This document shows positions 33,686 to 43,078 of a stretch of DNA of 64,000 nucleotides, piece by piece. The position numbers were made by a program, and so were the translations under genes. The notes beneath the pieces were generated by a model, which had not been told where the DNA came from, did not search any database, and saw only the letters and a list, made by a program, of their open reading frames with translations. The stretch lies in NCBI RefSeq assembly GCF_030730945.1, contig NZ_JAVAMS010000001.1, positions 1,240,001 through 1,304,000 on the forward strand. Direction: 5' to 3'. Position 1 is the first letter of the stretch, and every line of letters starts with the position of its first letter. Origin of the DNA: Aurantiacibacter poecillastricola. Its GTDB lineage: Bacteria; Pseudomonadota; Alphaproteobacteria; Sphingomonadales; Sphingomonadaceae.

Positions 33686-33931
33686 ATGTCCACACGCCTG
33701 CTTGCCGGCCTTGCCGCACCTGCGCTTCTCCTGCTGACCGCCTGCGGCGACGATGCCGAGGTTGCGGTGGAGGATGACGGGCGCGAGGCTTCGGGCGAAG
33801 TGCTCGAAGGCTCGATCAGCGACGAGATGCTCCCGCTCGACCAGGTGCGCTCGCAGCCACCGCTTGCTGTCGAGGCAGACGAGGATGGGGACACCGAGGA
33901 CGAGAGCGGGCCCGCTCAGGACACCGAATAG
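33686..33931 (+). CDS. Small lipoprotein of unknown function
   Basis: An 81-residue protein with a short basic start, a hydrophobic segment and the lipobox LLTAC, so the mature protein would begin at the cysteine (about residue 20). The mature part is strongly acidic (many Asp/Glu) and low in complexity. It begins 1 nt after lipB and ends 4 nt before the DMT transporter gene, so the three are probably cotranscribed. I recognise no family. Confidence 0.65.
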   Translation: MSTRLLAGLAAPALLLLTACGDDAEVAVEDDGREASGEVLEGSISDEMLPLDQVRSQPPLAVEADEDGDTEDESGPAQDTE

Positions 33932-33935
33932 GCAC

Positions 33936-34844
33936 ATGGGGACGGCGCCGGGGCCCTGGCGGACACGTTTCCTGGGCCTCGGCGCGTTGCTCGCGGGCAA
34001 TGTCGCGCTTGCTTGCGGACCGTGGCTGGTGCGCCTCGCCGATACGGGCCCGGTCAGCGCCGGCTTCTGGCGCGTGGCACTGGCGCTGCCCTTTCTCATC
34101 CTGATTGCCGCCATGCGCGGGGAGCGACTGCAGGGGCTGTCGCGAAAGGGACTGCTGGCGGTGCTGGCTGGCGGCGTCTTCTTCGGGCTCGACATCGCGG
34201 CCTGGCACATCGGCATCGGCGACACGCGGCTGGCGAATGCGGTGCTGTTCGGGAACTCCGGCAGCGTGATCCTGATGGTGTGGGGTTTTGTAATCTTGCG
34301 CCGCCTGCCGCGCGGGCGTGAATGGCCGGCCATTCTTGCAGCTCTGGGCGGCGCAGGCATCCTGCTCGGCCGCTCGCTGGAGATTGCGCCCGCGAATTTC
34401 ACCGGAGACCTGTTCTGCCTGCTGGCTGGCCTGCTCTACGCCGGATACCTGATCCTGCTGCAGGATGCGCGCAAGACGCTGGGGAGCTGGAGCCTGCTGG
34501 CGCTTTCGACCAGCGCCAGCGTGGCCGTGCTGCTGGTTGCCGCGCAGGTATTGGGCGAGCCCTTCTGGCCTACGGACTGGGGGCCGGTCGTCATGCTGGC
34601 GATCTCCAGCCAGCTGGTGGGACAGGGGCTGCTGGTCTACGCCCTCAAGCTGTTCGAGCCGCTGGCGATCGGGATCGCCCTGCTGACCCAGCCGGCGGTT
34701 GCCGCGCTGATAGGCTGGGTGATCTTCGGCGAATGGCTGGTGCCGCTCGACATCCTGGGCATCGTGCTGGTGGGGAGTGCGCTGGTGCTGGCGCGGGTGA
34801 CGGCTCCCCGGGCGCCGCCGCGACCGCGGGTCAATCCCGTTTGA
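33936..34844 (+). CDS. DMT superfamily (EamA) transporter
   Basis: A 302-residue membrane protein with ten predicted helices in two EamA repeats: residues ~12-140 (with FGNSGSVILMVWGFVILRR) and ~150-290 (ending GWVIFGEWLVPLDILGIVLV). EamA carriers export metabolites or amino acids. ATG 33936 follows the lipoprotein stop by 4 nt. The 3' end overlaps the convergent DUF2254 gene by 14 nt. Confidence 0.82.
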   Translation: MGTAPGPWRTRFLGLGALLAGNVALACGPWLVRLADTGPVSAGFWRVALALPFLILIAAMRGERLQGLSRKGLLAVLAGGVFFGLDIAAWHIGIGDTRLANAVLFGNSGSVILMVWGFVILRRLPRGREWPAILAALGGAGILLGRSLEIAPANFTGDLFCLLAGLLYAGYLILLQDARKTLGSWSLLALSTSASVAVLLVAAQVLGEPFWPTDWGPVVMLAISSQLVGQGLLVYALKLFEPLAIGIALLTQPAVAALIGWVIFGEWLVPLDILGIVLVGSALVLARVTAPRAPPRPRVNPV

Positions 34845-36156
34845 AATCCTTCATCACGTCGTCGAAACGGGCTTCGACTTCCCGCCGGTCCGGTCCTTCC
34901 AGCGCCAGGCGCGCCTGTTCGCGCAGCTGCGCAGCCTCGCCCAGCAGCAATTCGCGCCGCTCCACCCCATCGATGCTGAGCGCGGCATTGCGCAGCGTGT
35001 CGAGCATGATCTTCGAGGCGATCGGGCTGGTGGCGACAGCGCTGCGAATGGCGCCAAAGCCGCGCTGGACGAAGTGCTTGAAATCGTCCGCCACAGGGTG
35101 GACCGGGCAGGTGTCCTCGCCATCCTTGCACACGTCCTTCACCAGATAGCGCTTGCCCAGATCCGCTGTGGCCGCACCCAGCCAGTGCAGCGAGGTAACG
35201 GCGGTGAAGGGATCGTTGATCCCCGGCGAGAGGGCGCGCAGGCCGATCTCCACCAACTCATCTATCAGGAATTCGGGATCCTGCTCCGGCGTTCGGGAGA
35301 ACCCTTGCGTGATGCATTCGGCAAGCTCGTCCATGCATGCATCGTCGCAGTCGCCATTCGCGATTTCCAGGATCGGCAGGCCCTTGTGAACGAAGTCCCC
35401 CGTTCGCACGAGCAGGGTGATCTCGCATTCGCACTTGCGCGCTAGGGCCTCCATCTCGCCGAAATCCATGAGCTGGATGTAGCCCGCCCGCTTGGCGTAC
35501 ATCGGGCAGCCGCGCGGCCTGTTCTGCGGGCCGTCTTCATCGCCATTTTCCGGATAGGTATCCTCGATCGCCCGCAGCAGGCGCTTCCCGATGTCCTGGA
35601 TCACCTTGTTGATGCGGATGCTGGAAGGCACATGGTTCAGGAAGAACACCAGCACCGCGACCGAAAGCACCATCAGGACGAACGCCAGCAATAGCGAGAG
35701 CTGCGGCACGAAGCCCGGCAGCGCCGTGGCGGCGGCATCGACGGCGGTGGCGGGCTGCTCGTCCTCCGCCCGCACCGTGCGCAGCACAGTCAGCGCGAAG
35801 ACGAAGGTGCCGATAAAGGTTGCAAGGGAAAGCTGGTTGCCCTTGTCCTCCATGAAATTGGTCAGCAAACGCGGGCCATAGGTGCCGCTCGCATAGCTGA
35901 CAGCCACGATGGTGATGGAGAACACCGTGGAGGCGACCGCGATCATCGAGCCCGCGATCACCTGCAGCATGGTGGAGGCACCCTCTGGCCGCGCCGGCGC
36001 GAGCCAGGCGACATCGTTCAGCCACTCGGCATAGCCGGACCTGTCGGCGGCGATGCTAACGAGCGCCAGCACCAGCGCGAAGAGGGCGAAGAGCGCAGGG
36101 TAGAACCAGTAATTGGCGTTGAGCCTGCGCCACGCCCACAGGATTTCGGCTTTCAT
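34831..36156 (-). CDS. DUF2254 membrane protein
   Basis: The 441-residue protein has an N-terminal domain with four hydrophobic segments (residues ~18-40, 62-85, 105-130, 150-175) and a C-terminal soluble domain of about 230 residues. SPGINDPFTAVTSLHWLG is a marked conserved block of DUF2254. Two Cys-rich stretches (CECE; CDDAC) occur in the soluble part. Function is unknown. Confidence 0.8.
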   Translation of the reverse strand: MKAEILWAWRRLNANYWFYPALFALFALVLALVSIAADRSGYAEWLNDVAWLAPARPEGASTMLQVIAGSMIAVASTVFSITIVAVSYASGTYGPRLLTNFMEDKGNQLSLATFIGTFVFALTVLRTVRAEDEQPATAVDAAATALPGFVPQLSLLLAFVLMVLSVAVLVFFLNHVPSSIRINKVIQDIGKRLLRAIEDTYPENGDEDGPQNRPRGCPMYAKRAGYIQLMDFGEMEALARKCECEITLLVRTGDFVHKGLPILEIANGDCDDACMDELAECITQGFSRTPEQDPEFLIDELVEIGLRALSPGINDPFTAVTSLHWLGAATADLGKRYLVKDVCKDGEDTCPVHPVADDFKHFVQRGFGAIRSAVATSPIASKIMLDTLRNAALSIDGVERRELLLGEAAQLREQARLALEGPDRREVEARFDDVMKDFKRD

Positions 36157-36202
36157 GACCTATGTAATGCGCGAAGGGGAAAGGGGTTGCTCGCGCCCTA
36201 CA

Positions 36203-37201
36203 TCAATCGCCGGTCGGATCACCAAGATCGCCCTTGCCGATGGTGCCGCTTGCCATTTCCAGCATCTTGTCGAGGCTGGCCTTGGCCTTGATGCGAAGCC
36301 CTTCCTCGATCTCGATACGCGGTTCGAGGTCGCGCAAGCAGAGATAGAGCTTCTCCATCGTGTTGAGCGCCATGTAGGGGCAGATATTGCAGTTGCAGTT
36401 GCCGTCCGCACCCGGCGCGCCGAGAAAGGTCTTTTCCGGCAGCGCCTTTTCCATCTGGTGGATGATGTGCGGCTCGGTCGCGACGATCAGCGTGTCGCCC
36501 TGGAAAGTCTTGGCGAATTGCAGGATCGAGCTCGTGGAGCCCACGTGGTCGGCATGGTCGATGATGTGGGGCGGGCATTCCGGATGCGCGGCGATGGGCG
36601 CGTCGGGATGCTCGGCCTTCAGCTTCATCAGTTCGCGCTCGCTGAACGCCTCGTGCACGATGCATACGCCCGGCCACAGCAGCATGTCGCGGTTGAACTT
36701 GCGGTTCAGGTAGCCGCCCAGATGCCGGTCCGGCCCGAAGATAATCGGCTGGTCGTCGGGGATCTGTTCGAGGATGGTCTCGGCGGAGGACGAGGTAACG
36801 ATCACGTCCGAGAGGGCTTTCACCTCGGTCGAGCAATTGATGTAGGTGAGCGCGATGTGATCGGGATGCTTCTCGCGAAAGGCGCGGAACTTGTCCGGCG
36901 GGCAGCTGTCTTCCAGCGAGCAGCCAGCCTCCATGTCAGGCAGGACCACGATCTTCTCGGGCGAAAGGATCTTGGCGGTATCGGCCATGAACTTCACGCC
37001 GCAAAAGGCGATGACGTCGGCATCGGTTTCCGCCGCCTTGCGCGAAAGCTCGAGGGAATCGCCCACGAAATCGGCGAGGTCCTGCAATTCGGGCTTCTGA
37101 TAGTAATGCGCGAGGATCACGGCGTTACGCTCCTTGCGGAGGCGGTCGATCTCTTCGCGCAGGTCGATGCCGGAAAGCGGGCGGTCTGGCTGGGTTGTCA
37201 T
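36203..37201 (-). CDS. nadA: Quinolinate synthase NadA
   Basis: This 332-residue [4Fe-4S] enzyme condenses iminoaspartate with dihydroxyacetone phosphate to quinolinate in NAD synthesis. AHYYQKPELQDLADFVGDSL is the family start; cluster cysteines are expected in YINCSTEVKA, in the WPGVCIVHE region and in CNCNICPYM. The GPDRHLGGYL loop is also typical. nadB and nadC are absent from the window, so the pathway is split. It lies 37 nt after a membrane-protein gene on the same strand. Confidence 0.96.
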   Translation of the reverse strand: MTTQPDRPLSGIDLREEIDRLRKERNAVILAHYYQKPELQDLADFVGDSLELSRKAAETDADVIAFCGVKFMADTAKILSPEKIVVLPDMEAGCSLEDSCPPDKFRAFREKHPDHIALTYINCSTEVKALSDVIVTSSSAETILEQIPDDQPIIFGPDRHLGGYLNRKFNRDMLLWPGVCIVHEAFSERELMKLKAEHPDAPIAAHPECPPHIIDHADHVGSTSSILQFAKTFQGDTLIVATEPHIIHQMEKALPEKTFLGAPGADGNCNCNICPYMALNTMEKLYLCLRDLEPRIEIEEGLRIKAKASLDKMLEMASGTIGKGDLGDPTGD

Positions 37202-37238
37202 TCAGGCGAGATAGACATTCCGTTTCCGTTCAACAAGC

Positions 37239-38006
37239 TTACATCGGCGGGGCAAAGGCCTGCATCTGCCGATCGGCCCCCGGGGTGCCGGCAAGGAACC
37301 ACTCGGTGAACTGGTAGCCGACGGGACTGTAGGCGATGAGGTCGGCCAGGATCTGCAATCCGACGAAGATACCGATGGCCCATAGCCAGGCCGGGTGCAC
37401 GCGGCCGTGGCGGCGCTTGTCCGCAAGCATGCCGATCAAGGGGAAGATCAGCGGCAGGAGGATTGCCGATATGTACCAGCCGTAAGGAATGAGCAGGGGC
37501 ATGGGAAGCAGGCGTCCCCATCCCGGCCCTGTCAGCATGGCGAAGGAGACGAACATCAGCCGCCGATGCCACCCGGTGTCTCTCCGCATCGTCACCGCCC
37601 AGGCAACGAGGCCGGCGAAGGTGAACAGCGCGACCGGGTTGCTGACGAGGAACTGGTTCTGGTCGAAGAAGGGCGGGCCGCCGCGCTGCTGCAGGGTGAA
37701 GCGCATGATGGCCAGTCCCGCCGCCACCATGAGGGGCACCCAAATCAGCGAAACCCAGCCCAGCTTGCGATGCAGCTTGCGATTGCCGCCGAAGACGAGC
37801 GCGTTCTGCGCAAGGTAGAGGCCGACCCAGCCCATGAAGATCACGGCGTGCAGGTGGACGATGATCGGCACCGCGAAGGTCGAGCGACCGGTCGCGAGAT
37901 CGAGCGAGAAGCCGCCCACGATCGTGGCCGCCATCGCGCAGGCCATGACGAGGAAAAAGCGGAGTTCCCCCCGCTCCATCGGAGCAGAAAAAGAAACGGA
38001 AGCCAT
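37239..38006 (-). CDS. Conserved multi-pass membrane protein with in-helix histidines
   Basis: A 255-residue protein with about seven hydrophobic segments. Histidines lie at membrane positions or edges: HLHAVIFMGWVGLYLAQN, NRKLHRKLGWVSLIWV and DTGWHRRLMFVS. This arrangement recalls small heme-b-type or DUF2306-like membrane proteins, but no family is firmly recognised. It precedes nadA on the same strand and may share its transcript. Confidence 0.6.
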   Translation of the reverse strand: MASVSFSAPMERGELRFFLVMACAMAATIVGGFSLDLATGRSTFAVPIIVHLHAVIFMGWVGLYLAQNALVFGGNRKLHRKLGWVSLIWVPLMVAAGLAIMRFTLQQRGGPPFFDQNQFLVSNPVALFTFAGLVAWAVTMRRDTGWHRRLMFVSFAMLTGPGWGRLLPMPLLIPYGWYISAILLPLIFPLIGMLADKRRHGRVHPAWLWAIGIFVGLQILADLIAYSPVGYQFTEWFLAGTPGADRQMQAFAPPM

Positions 38007-38243
38007 GTCTTGATCCCCTCGAACCAGTCAATGCGTCCCGAAACGAAGAAATACACCCCTGCCGTGAGTCGCGGAAGTGTGAAAAACTCGAAGCGGGATG
38101 GAGTGCGGCACTGGGAAAAAGGGCCAGGTTTGCAATGATCCGCCAAATCCCTATTGTCGCGCCATCCCCATTACAGGCAGCGCCCTTTTCGCCGACACTT
38201 GCGAAGGCGCGCCGTTCGTGAACCAGACAGGAGACACAGGATA

Positions 38244-39947
38244 GTGACCCAGAAGGTCCCCGTTGCGGCGACCCGCGAGGATGCGCCCATCGATCCGCCC
38301 CTTGTGGAGCTGCCCATCCGCACCCACGATCGCGGATTCTACGATGGCTTCAGTCGCTCCGTCACGATCCCTTCCAAGATCATCATCTCGCTCATCATCA
38401 TGTGGGCGATCTTCTTCCCGGTCTCGGCGAACGAGACGCTTTCGGCGGCCAACAGCACCATCATCGCGACGTTTTCGGGCTGGTACGTATACCTGGTGGC
38501 GGCGGTGATGACGGTCACGCTGATCCTCGCGATCGTGCCGCAATCGGGAACCTTGCGCATCGGCAATCCGGGCGAGAAGCCGGAGTTCGACCGGTTCAGC
38601 TGGTTTGCCATGCTGTTCGGTGCCGGGATCGGCATCGGGCTGCTAACCTACTCCACCGGAGAGCCGCTGGCGCATTTCCAGAACAATCCCGACATCATTC
38701 GCGGTACGATCGATCCGCTCTCGGCAGAGGCGGTGCGCCCTGCCTACACCTACACCTTCCTGCACTGGGGGCTGGCGGCATGGGGCACCTACGGCCTCGT
38801 CGGCCTTTCCATCGGCTATGTCTCCTATCGCCGCAACCTGCCGCTCACCATCCGTTCGGCGCTGGCGCCGCTGTTCGGCTCGGCCATGTCGGGCAAGGCC
38901 GGGCACGTGGTCGACATCGTGGCGGTGGTGGCGACCATTCTCGGCGTGGCCACGACGATGGGCTTCGGGGTGGAGCAGTTCGTTGCCGGGCTCTCGCGTC
39001 TTGGTGCGGGCGACTGGCTGCTCGATACGGATGGCAGTTCGACACCCGCCGCCGTCGTCATCTCGCTGGTAGTGCTGGTGGGCGCGTCCACGCTGAGCGC
39101 GCTGTCGGGCGTTGGCAAGGGCATCAAGTGGCTATCCAACCTCAATCTGGGGCTCTCCTTCGCGCTGCTCGTGCTGTTCGCCGTGGCGGGGGCCGGGCTC
39201 TACGGCCTGGAACTGCTTGGGGTGGGGCTTTACGACTACATCCGCACGCTTCCCGCCCATATGCTGACGCTGTTCAGCGAAGACGGCCCTGCGGGCGAGG
39301 CGCTGGTGCGCTGGCAGCTCGACTGGACCGTGTTCTACTGGGCCTGGTGGATCGCCTTCGCGCCCTTCGTGGGCATGTTCATCGCCCGCATTTCTCGCGG
39401 CAGGACCGTGCGCGAATATGTGCTGGGCGTGCTGCTGGTGCCCTCGCTGATGTGCTTTGTCTGGATGACGCTGGTAGGCGGCACGGCCATAGGGCTGGAA
39501 CTCGATGGCACGGCGCAAGGCTCCATCGTGGGCGCACCCATGTCCGACCAGCTCTTCGCCACGCTGGCCGCGATGCTGGACCCGGGCTTTGCAGCGGTGG
39601 TCTCGGGGCTCGTCGTGCTCCTGCTGATGACCTATCTCATCACCAGCGCCGACAGCGCGATCCTGATCGTCAACACGATCAATGGCGCAGGCGAGACCGA
39701 GGGCCGCCGTCGCCGCCACATCCTGTTCTGGGGCGGCGCGCTTGCCTTCATGGTCGGCTCGATGCTGATCATCGGCGGGATCGACGCAATCCGCGTCACG
39801 ATGATCATCGGAGCACTGCCTTTCTCGGCGGTGGTGGCGCTGATGACGATCGCGATCGTCAAGGCGATCGTCTTCGACATCATTCGCAAGCGGCACGGCG
39901 TGCCAACTACTGCGGAAGCCTGCGAGGCGTGGGAAGCCCCTGAGTAA
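38244..39947 (+). CDS. BCCT family (betaine/choline/carnitine) transporter
   Basis: The 567-residue protein has 12 helices and the BCCT core: WFAMLFGAGIGIGLLTYSTGEP in TM3 and the aromatic TM8 segment WTVFYWAWWIAFAPFVGMF. The TM3 region carries GAGIGIG rather than GxGxGxG with Met, as in H+-coupled members, so Na+ dependence is uncertain. Likely substrates are glycine betaine or choline as osmolytes. GTG 38244 is preferred with AGGAG 10 nt upstream. Transcription is not linked to a choline oxidation operon. Confidence 0.88.
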   Translation: MTQKVPVAATREDAPIDPPLVELPIRTHDRGFYDGFSRSVTIPSKIIISLIIMWAIFFPVSANETLSAANSTIIATFSGWYVYLVAAVMTVTLILAIVPQSGTLRIGNPGEKPEFDRFSWFAMLFGAGIGIGLLTYSTGEPLAHFQNNPDIIRGTIDPLSAEAVRPAYTYTFLHWGLAAWGTYGLVGLSIGYVSYRRNLPLTIRSALAPLFGSAMSGKAGHVVDIVAVVATILGVATTMGFGVEQFVAGLSRLGAGDWLLDTDGSSTPAAVVISLVVLVGASTLSALSGVGKGIKWLSNLNLGLSFALLVLFAVAGAGLYGLELLGVGLYDYIRTLPAHMLTLFSEDGPAGEALVRWQLDWTVFYWAWWIAFAPFVGMFIARISRGRTVREYVLGVLLVPSLMCFVWMTLVGGTAIGLELDGTAQGSIVGAPMSDQLFATLAAMLDPGFAAVVSGLVVLLLMTYLITSADSAILIVNTINGAGETEGRRRRHILFWGGALAFMVGSMLIIGGIDAIRVTMIIGALPFSAVVALMTIAIVKAIVFDIIRKRHGVPTTAEACEAWEAPE

Positions 39948-40323
39948 TCGCTAAAATAGATTGCAAATAGATGTGATACTGTTCGGACGGCTATATAAGC
40001 AAAATTTCCGCAGTAAATAGGTTCACATCGGATATGGCTCAGCTGGGAAAACGAACAGAATCCCTGTGATTTGAGAATCGAAATAGACCGCGATTTATAG
40101 TTGTCTAATTCGATGCGTCGCGGTGCAGTGTGGATTCTCTGCAACAACAATTTGCATAAGCGCGGGAATTTGGCCTCAGGAGGTGGCAAGCTAGTGCGAT
40201 GGTCTGTATTGGGCCTCACCGTTCGCGCTGTATTCAAGCGCGCAGCATCCTGAATTTTGACGGCGCTGCTCCATCGCGAAGCTGCGCCGTCGCGCAACCA
40301 GTGATCTCCAGAGGGAATCAAAC
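39948..40323 (+). other. AT-rich intergenic leader of a TonB receptor
   Basis: The 376 nt between the BCCT and TonB receptor genes are much richer in A and T than the surroundings up to about 40190. No gene is recognised. It probably holds the receptor promoter. A CAGGAGG motif at about 40178 has no convincing frame after it. A hairpin near the receptor start is listed separately. Confidence 0.5.
40259..40291 (+). promoter_or_regulatory. Leader hairpin before the TonB receptor
   Basis: GACGGCGC (40259-40266) pairs with GCGCCGTC (40284-40291); three more pairs follow after a T-T mismatch. It ends 32 nt before the ATG and just ahead of the AGAGGGAA ribosome site. It could set translation level or mark the remains of a terminator; no U run follows. 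Confidence 0.4.
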
Positions 40324-42996
40324 ATGTCGAAATATATCAGCGGCGCGTCTATCGGCGCGCTTGCCATCGCACTTGCCGCACCTGCCGCCGCGCAGGACGC
40401 AGTGTCCCAGAACGCGCCAGCCCAGAACACACCGGCCGCGCAGCAGCGCCAGGGCGGCGTTGGCACCATCGTCGTGACCGCGACGCGCCGCACCGAAGAC
40501 CTGCAGGACGTGCCCGTCTCCGTGCAGGCGCTGGGCGAGGAAGGCCTGGAAGAACTTAACATCGACACGTTCGAGGATTATCTCGAGCAGCTGCCCACCG
40601 TCACCGCAGGCGGCAGCGGTCCGGGGCAGTCGACCATCTACATCCGCGGCCTCGCTTCCACCACGCCGAATCTCACCACGGCAGGCGTCGCCGGCCTCGC
40701 GCCCAACGTGGCGCTCTATCTCGACGAGCAGCCGCTGACGCAGCCGGGCCGCAATCTCGACGTCTACGCCGCCGACCTCGCGCGGATCGAGGTGCTCTCG
40801 GGTCCGCAGGGCACGCTGTTCGGCGCGAGCTCGCAGGCGGGCGTGGTGCGTCTTATCACCAACAAGCCCAGCCTTGCCGGTTTCGATGCCGGTGCCAGCG
40901 CGGGCGTCTCCTTCACCGATGGCGGCGAGACCTCCTACAAGGCCGAGTTCATGCTGAACGTGCCGGTGACGGAGACGCTGGCACTGCGCGGCGTCGCCTA
41001 CCTCGACGATCAGGGCGGCTACATCGACAATGTGCAGGGCACGCGCGACCTTAGCGAAAGCGCCCGTTTTCGCCCCGCCGGAACGGTGCGTGCGAACGGT
41101 GTGCCGGTCAGCGACCTGCGCGCCGGTTTCCAGTCCGAGGCCGACCTTTCCGATGTCACATTCCTCGACACCGACAATTCGGGCCTCGTGGAGGAGAACT
41201 TCAACGACACCACCTATTCCGGTTTCCGTGCCACGGCGCTGTGGGAAGTCACCCCCGACTGGACGCTGACGGTTGCCCACACCCGCCAGAGCCTGGAAAG
41301 CGACGGCGTGTTCTTCGCCGATCCCGAGCTTGACGGTCTCGAGGACCTGGAGATCCAGCGCTTCGAGGACGACCGCCTGGAAGACGATTTCAGCAACACT
41401 AGCTGGACGGTCGAGGGCCGCCTTGCCATGCTCGATGTGGTCTATACCGGTGCCTACACCGATCGCGAGACGGACCAGCGCGTGGACTACACCGACTATC
41501 TCTTCGTCGGTCAGTACCTGCCCTATTACATCTGCGACGGTTCGGTGAGCTATCCCGGCTCCGCCGATCCCTCGGGCACTTGTCAGCCCCCCAACCTCTA
41601 CGTCACCTCGGACAGCAACACGAGCGTGTTCACGCAGGAGCTGCGCTTCAGCACGCCCGACGACTGGCGCATCCGCGCGACCGCGGGCGGCTTCTACTCC
41701 GACCTCGAGTTGGAAGAGCGCAACGACTTCAACTACCCGGGCAATGTCGCTGCCGCGCCGTTCGGCGGTTTCGCGCCCAACTTCCCGCAGGACGGCTTCA
41801 CCTCCGTCGACGGTCCGTTCCCGCGTGACACGATCTTCCGCAACGACATCCGCCGTACGGACGAGCAGATCGGCATCTTCGGCGAAGCCAGCTTCGACAT
41901 CGTGCCCGACCTGCTGACGATCACGCTGGGTGCGCGCTACTACGATATCGAGGTGGATTTCGAAGGCAGCGCCAATGGCTCGTTCTGCAACGCCGGCGCA
42001 ACTAGCGATGCCAACGCCTTCGGCACCGACCTCAACGACCTGTATGACGGTGACGGCGAATACACCTTCATCGGCAGCTGCAACGCCGACCTGCGCCAGA
42101 CCTTCACGCTGGACGACAGCCTGCAGGATATCCAGGACGCAGGGCTCTCTGCCTCGCAGGCGCAGCAGGTGTTCAACGCGGTGCGCGCGCCCGACACGGC
42201 GCAGACCGACGGTTTCATCTACAAGGGGTCGCTGCAGGTCACGCCGACGCCGGATACGCTGCTTTACGCGACCTATTCGGAAGGCTTCCGTCCCGGTCTG
42301 CTCAACCGTCCGGGCGGCGCTACCAACGGACAGGGCTTCACCGTTCCGTTCGAGCTCGAGACCGACGAGGTGCAGAACTACGAACTGGGTTGGAAGCTCG
42401 ACCTCGTCGACGGCCAGGTCCGCTTCAACGGCAGCGCCTTCTACGTAGACATCACGAACCTGCAGACGACGATCTTCGATCCCAGCATCACCAACCTGTT
42501 CTTCTCGGACAATGCGGCGAATGCGGAAATCATGGGCGTCGAGGGTGACTTCACGGTCGCGCCCTATGCGCTGCCGGGCTTCACGCTGGCGGGTGCCTTC
42601 TCGATCCTCGACACCGAGATCACCGAAGTGCTGACCCCGACCGACGATGTGGTCGAAGGCGAACCGCTCGCTTTCGCGCCGGAGTTCCAGGGCAATGTGC
42701 GCGTGCGCTACGAGTTCGACCTGACGCGTGACCTCGAAGGCTATGTCCAGCCGCAGGTCACCTATTCGGCCTCGAAGTTCACCGACATCATCGAGATCAA
42801 CAAGCTCGAGCTCGACAGCTACACCATCGTCGATTTCGCCGCGGGCGTGGTTGCCAACGAGTGGCGCTTCGAGACCTATGTCGAGAACGTGTTCGACGAG
42901 CGCGCCGAGATATCGGGCAACTTCGTGAACGACCGCGAGCGGATCACCACAAACCGTCCGCTGACGGTGGGCTTCCGGGTCTCCTACGACTACTGA
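40324..42996 (+). CDS. TonB-dependent receptor (large, sphingomonad type)
   Basis: This 890-residue outer-membrane protein has a signal peptide (residues 1-24, ending APAAAQ), a Gln/Ala-rich linker, a TonB box-like TIVVTATRR, a plug domain with TIYIRGLAS and RIEVLSGPQGTLFGASSQAGVVRLITNKP, and a 22-strand-sized barrel ending in VGFRVSYDY. It resembles the abundant sphingomonad receptors for carbohydrates or aromatic compounds rather than siderophores. Two cysteine-containing loops (YICDG-N15-CQPP; SFCNAG and GSCNAD) may form surface disulfides. A TPR-sulfotransferase follows, a recurrent pairing. Confidence 0.9.
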   Translation: MSKYISGASIGALAIALAAPAAAQDAVSQNAPAQNTPAAQQRQGGVGTIVVTATRRTEDLQDVPVSVQALGEEGLEELNIDTFEDYLEQLPTVTAGGSGPGQSTIYIRGLASTTPNLTTAGVAGLAPNVALYLDEQPLTQPGRNLDVYAADLARIEVLSGPQGTLFGASSQAGVVRLITNKPSLAGFDAGASAGVSFTDGGETSYKAEFMLNVPVTETLALRGVAYLDDQGGYIDNVQGTRDLSESARFRPAGTVRANGVPVSDLRAGFQSEADLSDVTFLDTDNSGLVEENFNDTTYSGFRATALWEVTPDWTLTVAHTRQSLESDGVFFADPELDGLEDLEIQRFEDDRLEDDFSNTSWTVEGRLAMLDVVYTGAYTDRETDQRVDYTDYLFVGQYLPYYICDGSVSYPGSADPSGTCQPPNLYVTSDSNTSVFTQELRFSTPDDWRIRATAGGFYSDLELEERNDFNYPGNVAAAPFGGFAPNFPQDGFTSVDGPFPRDTIFRNDIRRTDEQIGIFGEASFDIVPDLLTITLGARYYDIEVDFEGSANGSFCNAGATSDANAFGTDLNDLYDGDGEYTFIGSCNADLRQTFTLDDSLQDIQDAGLSASQAQQVFNAVRAPDTAQTDGFIYKGSLQVTPTPDTLLYATYSEGFRPGLLNRPGGATNGQGFTVPFELETDEVQNYELGWKLDLVDGQVRFNGSAFYVDITNLQTTIFDPSITNLFFSDNAANAEIMGVEGDFTVAPYALPGFTLAGAFSILDTEITEVLTPTDDVVEGEPLAFAPEFQGNVRVRYEFDLTRDLEGYVQPQVTYSASKFTDIIEINKLELDSYTIVDFAAGVVANEWRFETYVENVFDERAEISGNFVNDRERITTNRPLTVGFRVSYDY

Positions 42997-43019
42997 TCGT
43001 AGCGACCTTTGACCGATAG

Positions 43020-43054
43020 GCGGCGGGAGCGGACGACGGGTTCGCTTCCGCCGC
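43020..43054 (+). terminator. Hairpin between receptor and sulfotransferase genes
   Basis: GCGGCGGGAGCG (43020-43031) pairs with CGCTTCCGCCGC (43043-43054), 12 bp with one G-U. Only TGTGCTTTGG follows, so it may reduce read-through and stabilise the receptor mRNA end rather than stop transcription fully. Confidence 0.4.
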
Positions 43055-43078
43055 TGTGCTTTGGTATGGGCGCGATGC

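Noticed and set aside
32122..33894. A 590-residue open frame reaching over lipB
   Set aside because: lipB is unmistakable on the other strand; AGGAGG before GTG 32946 marks the true start.
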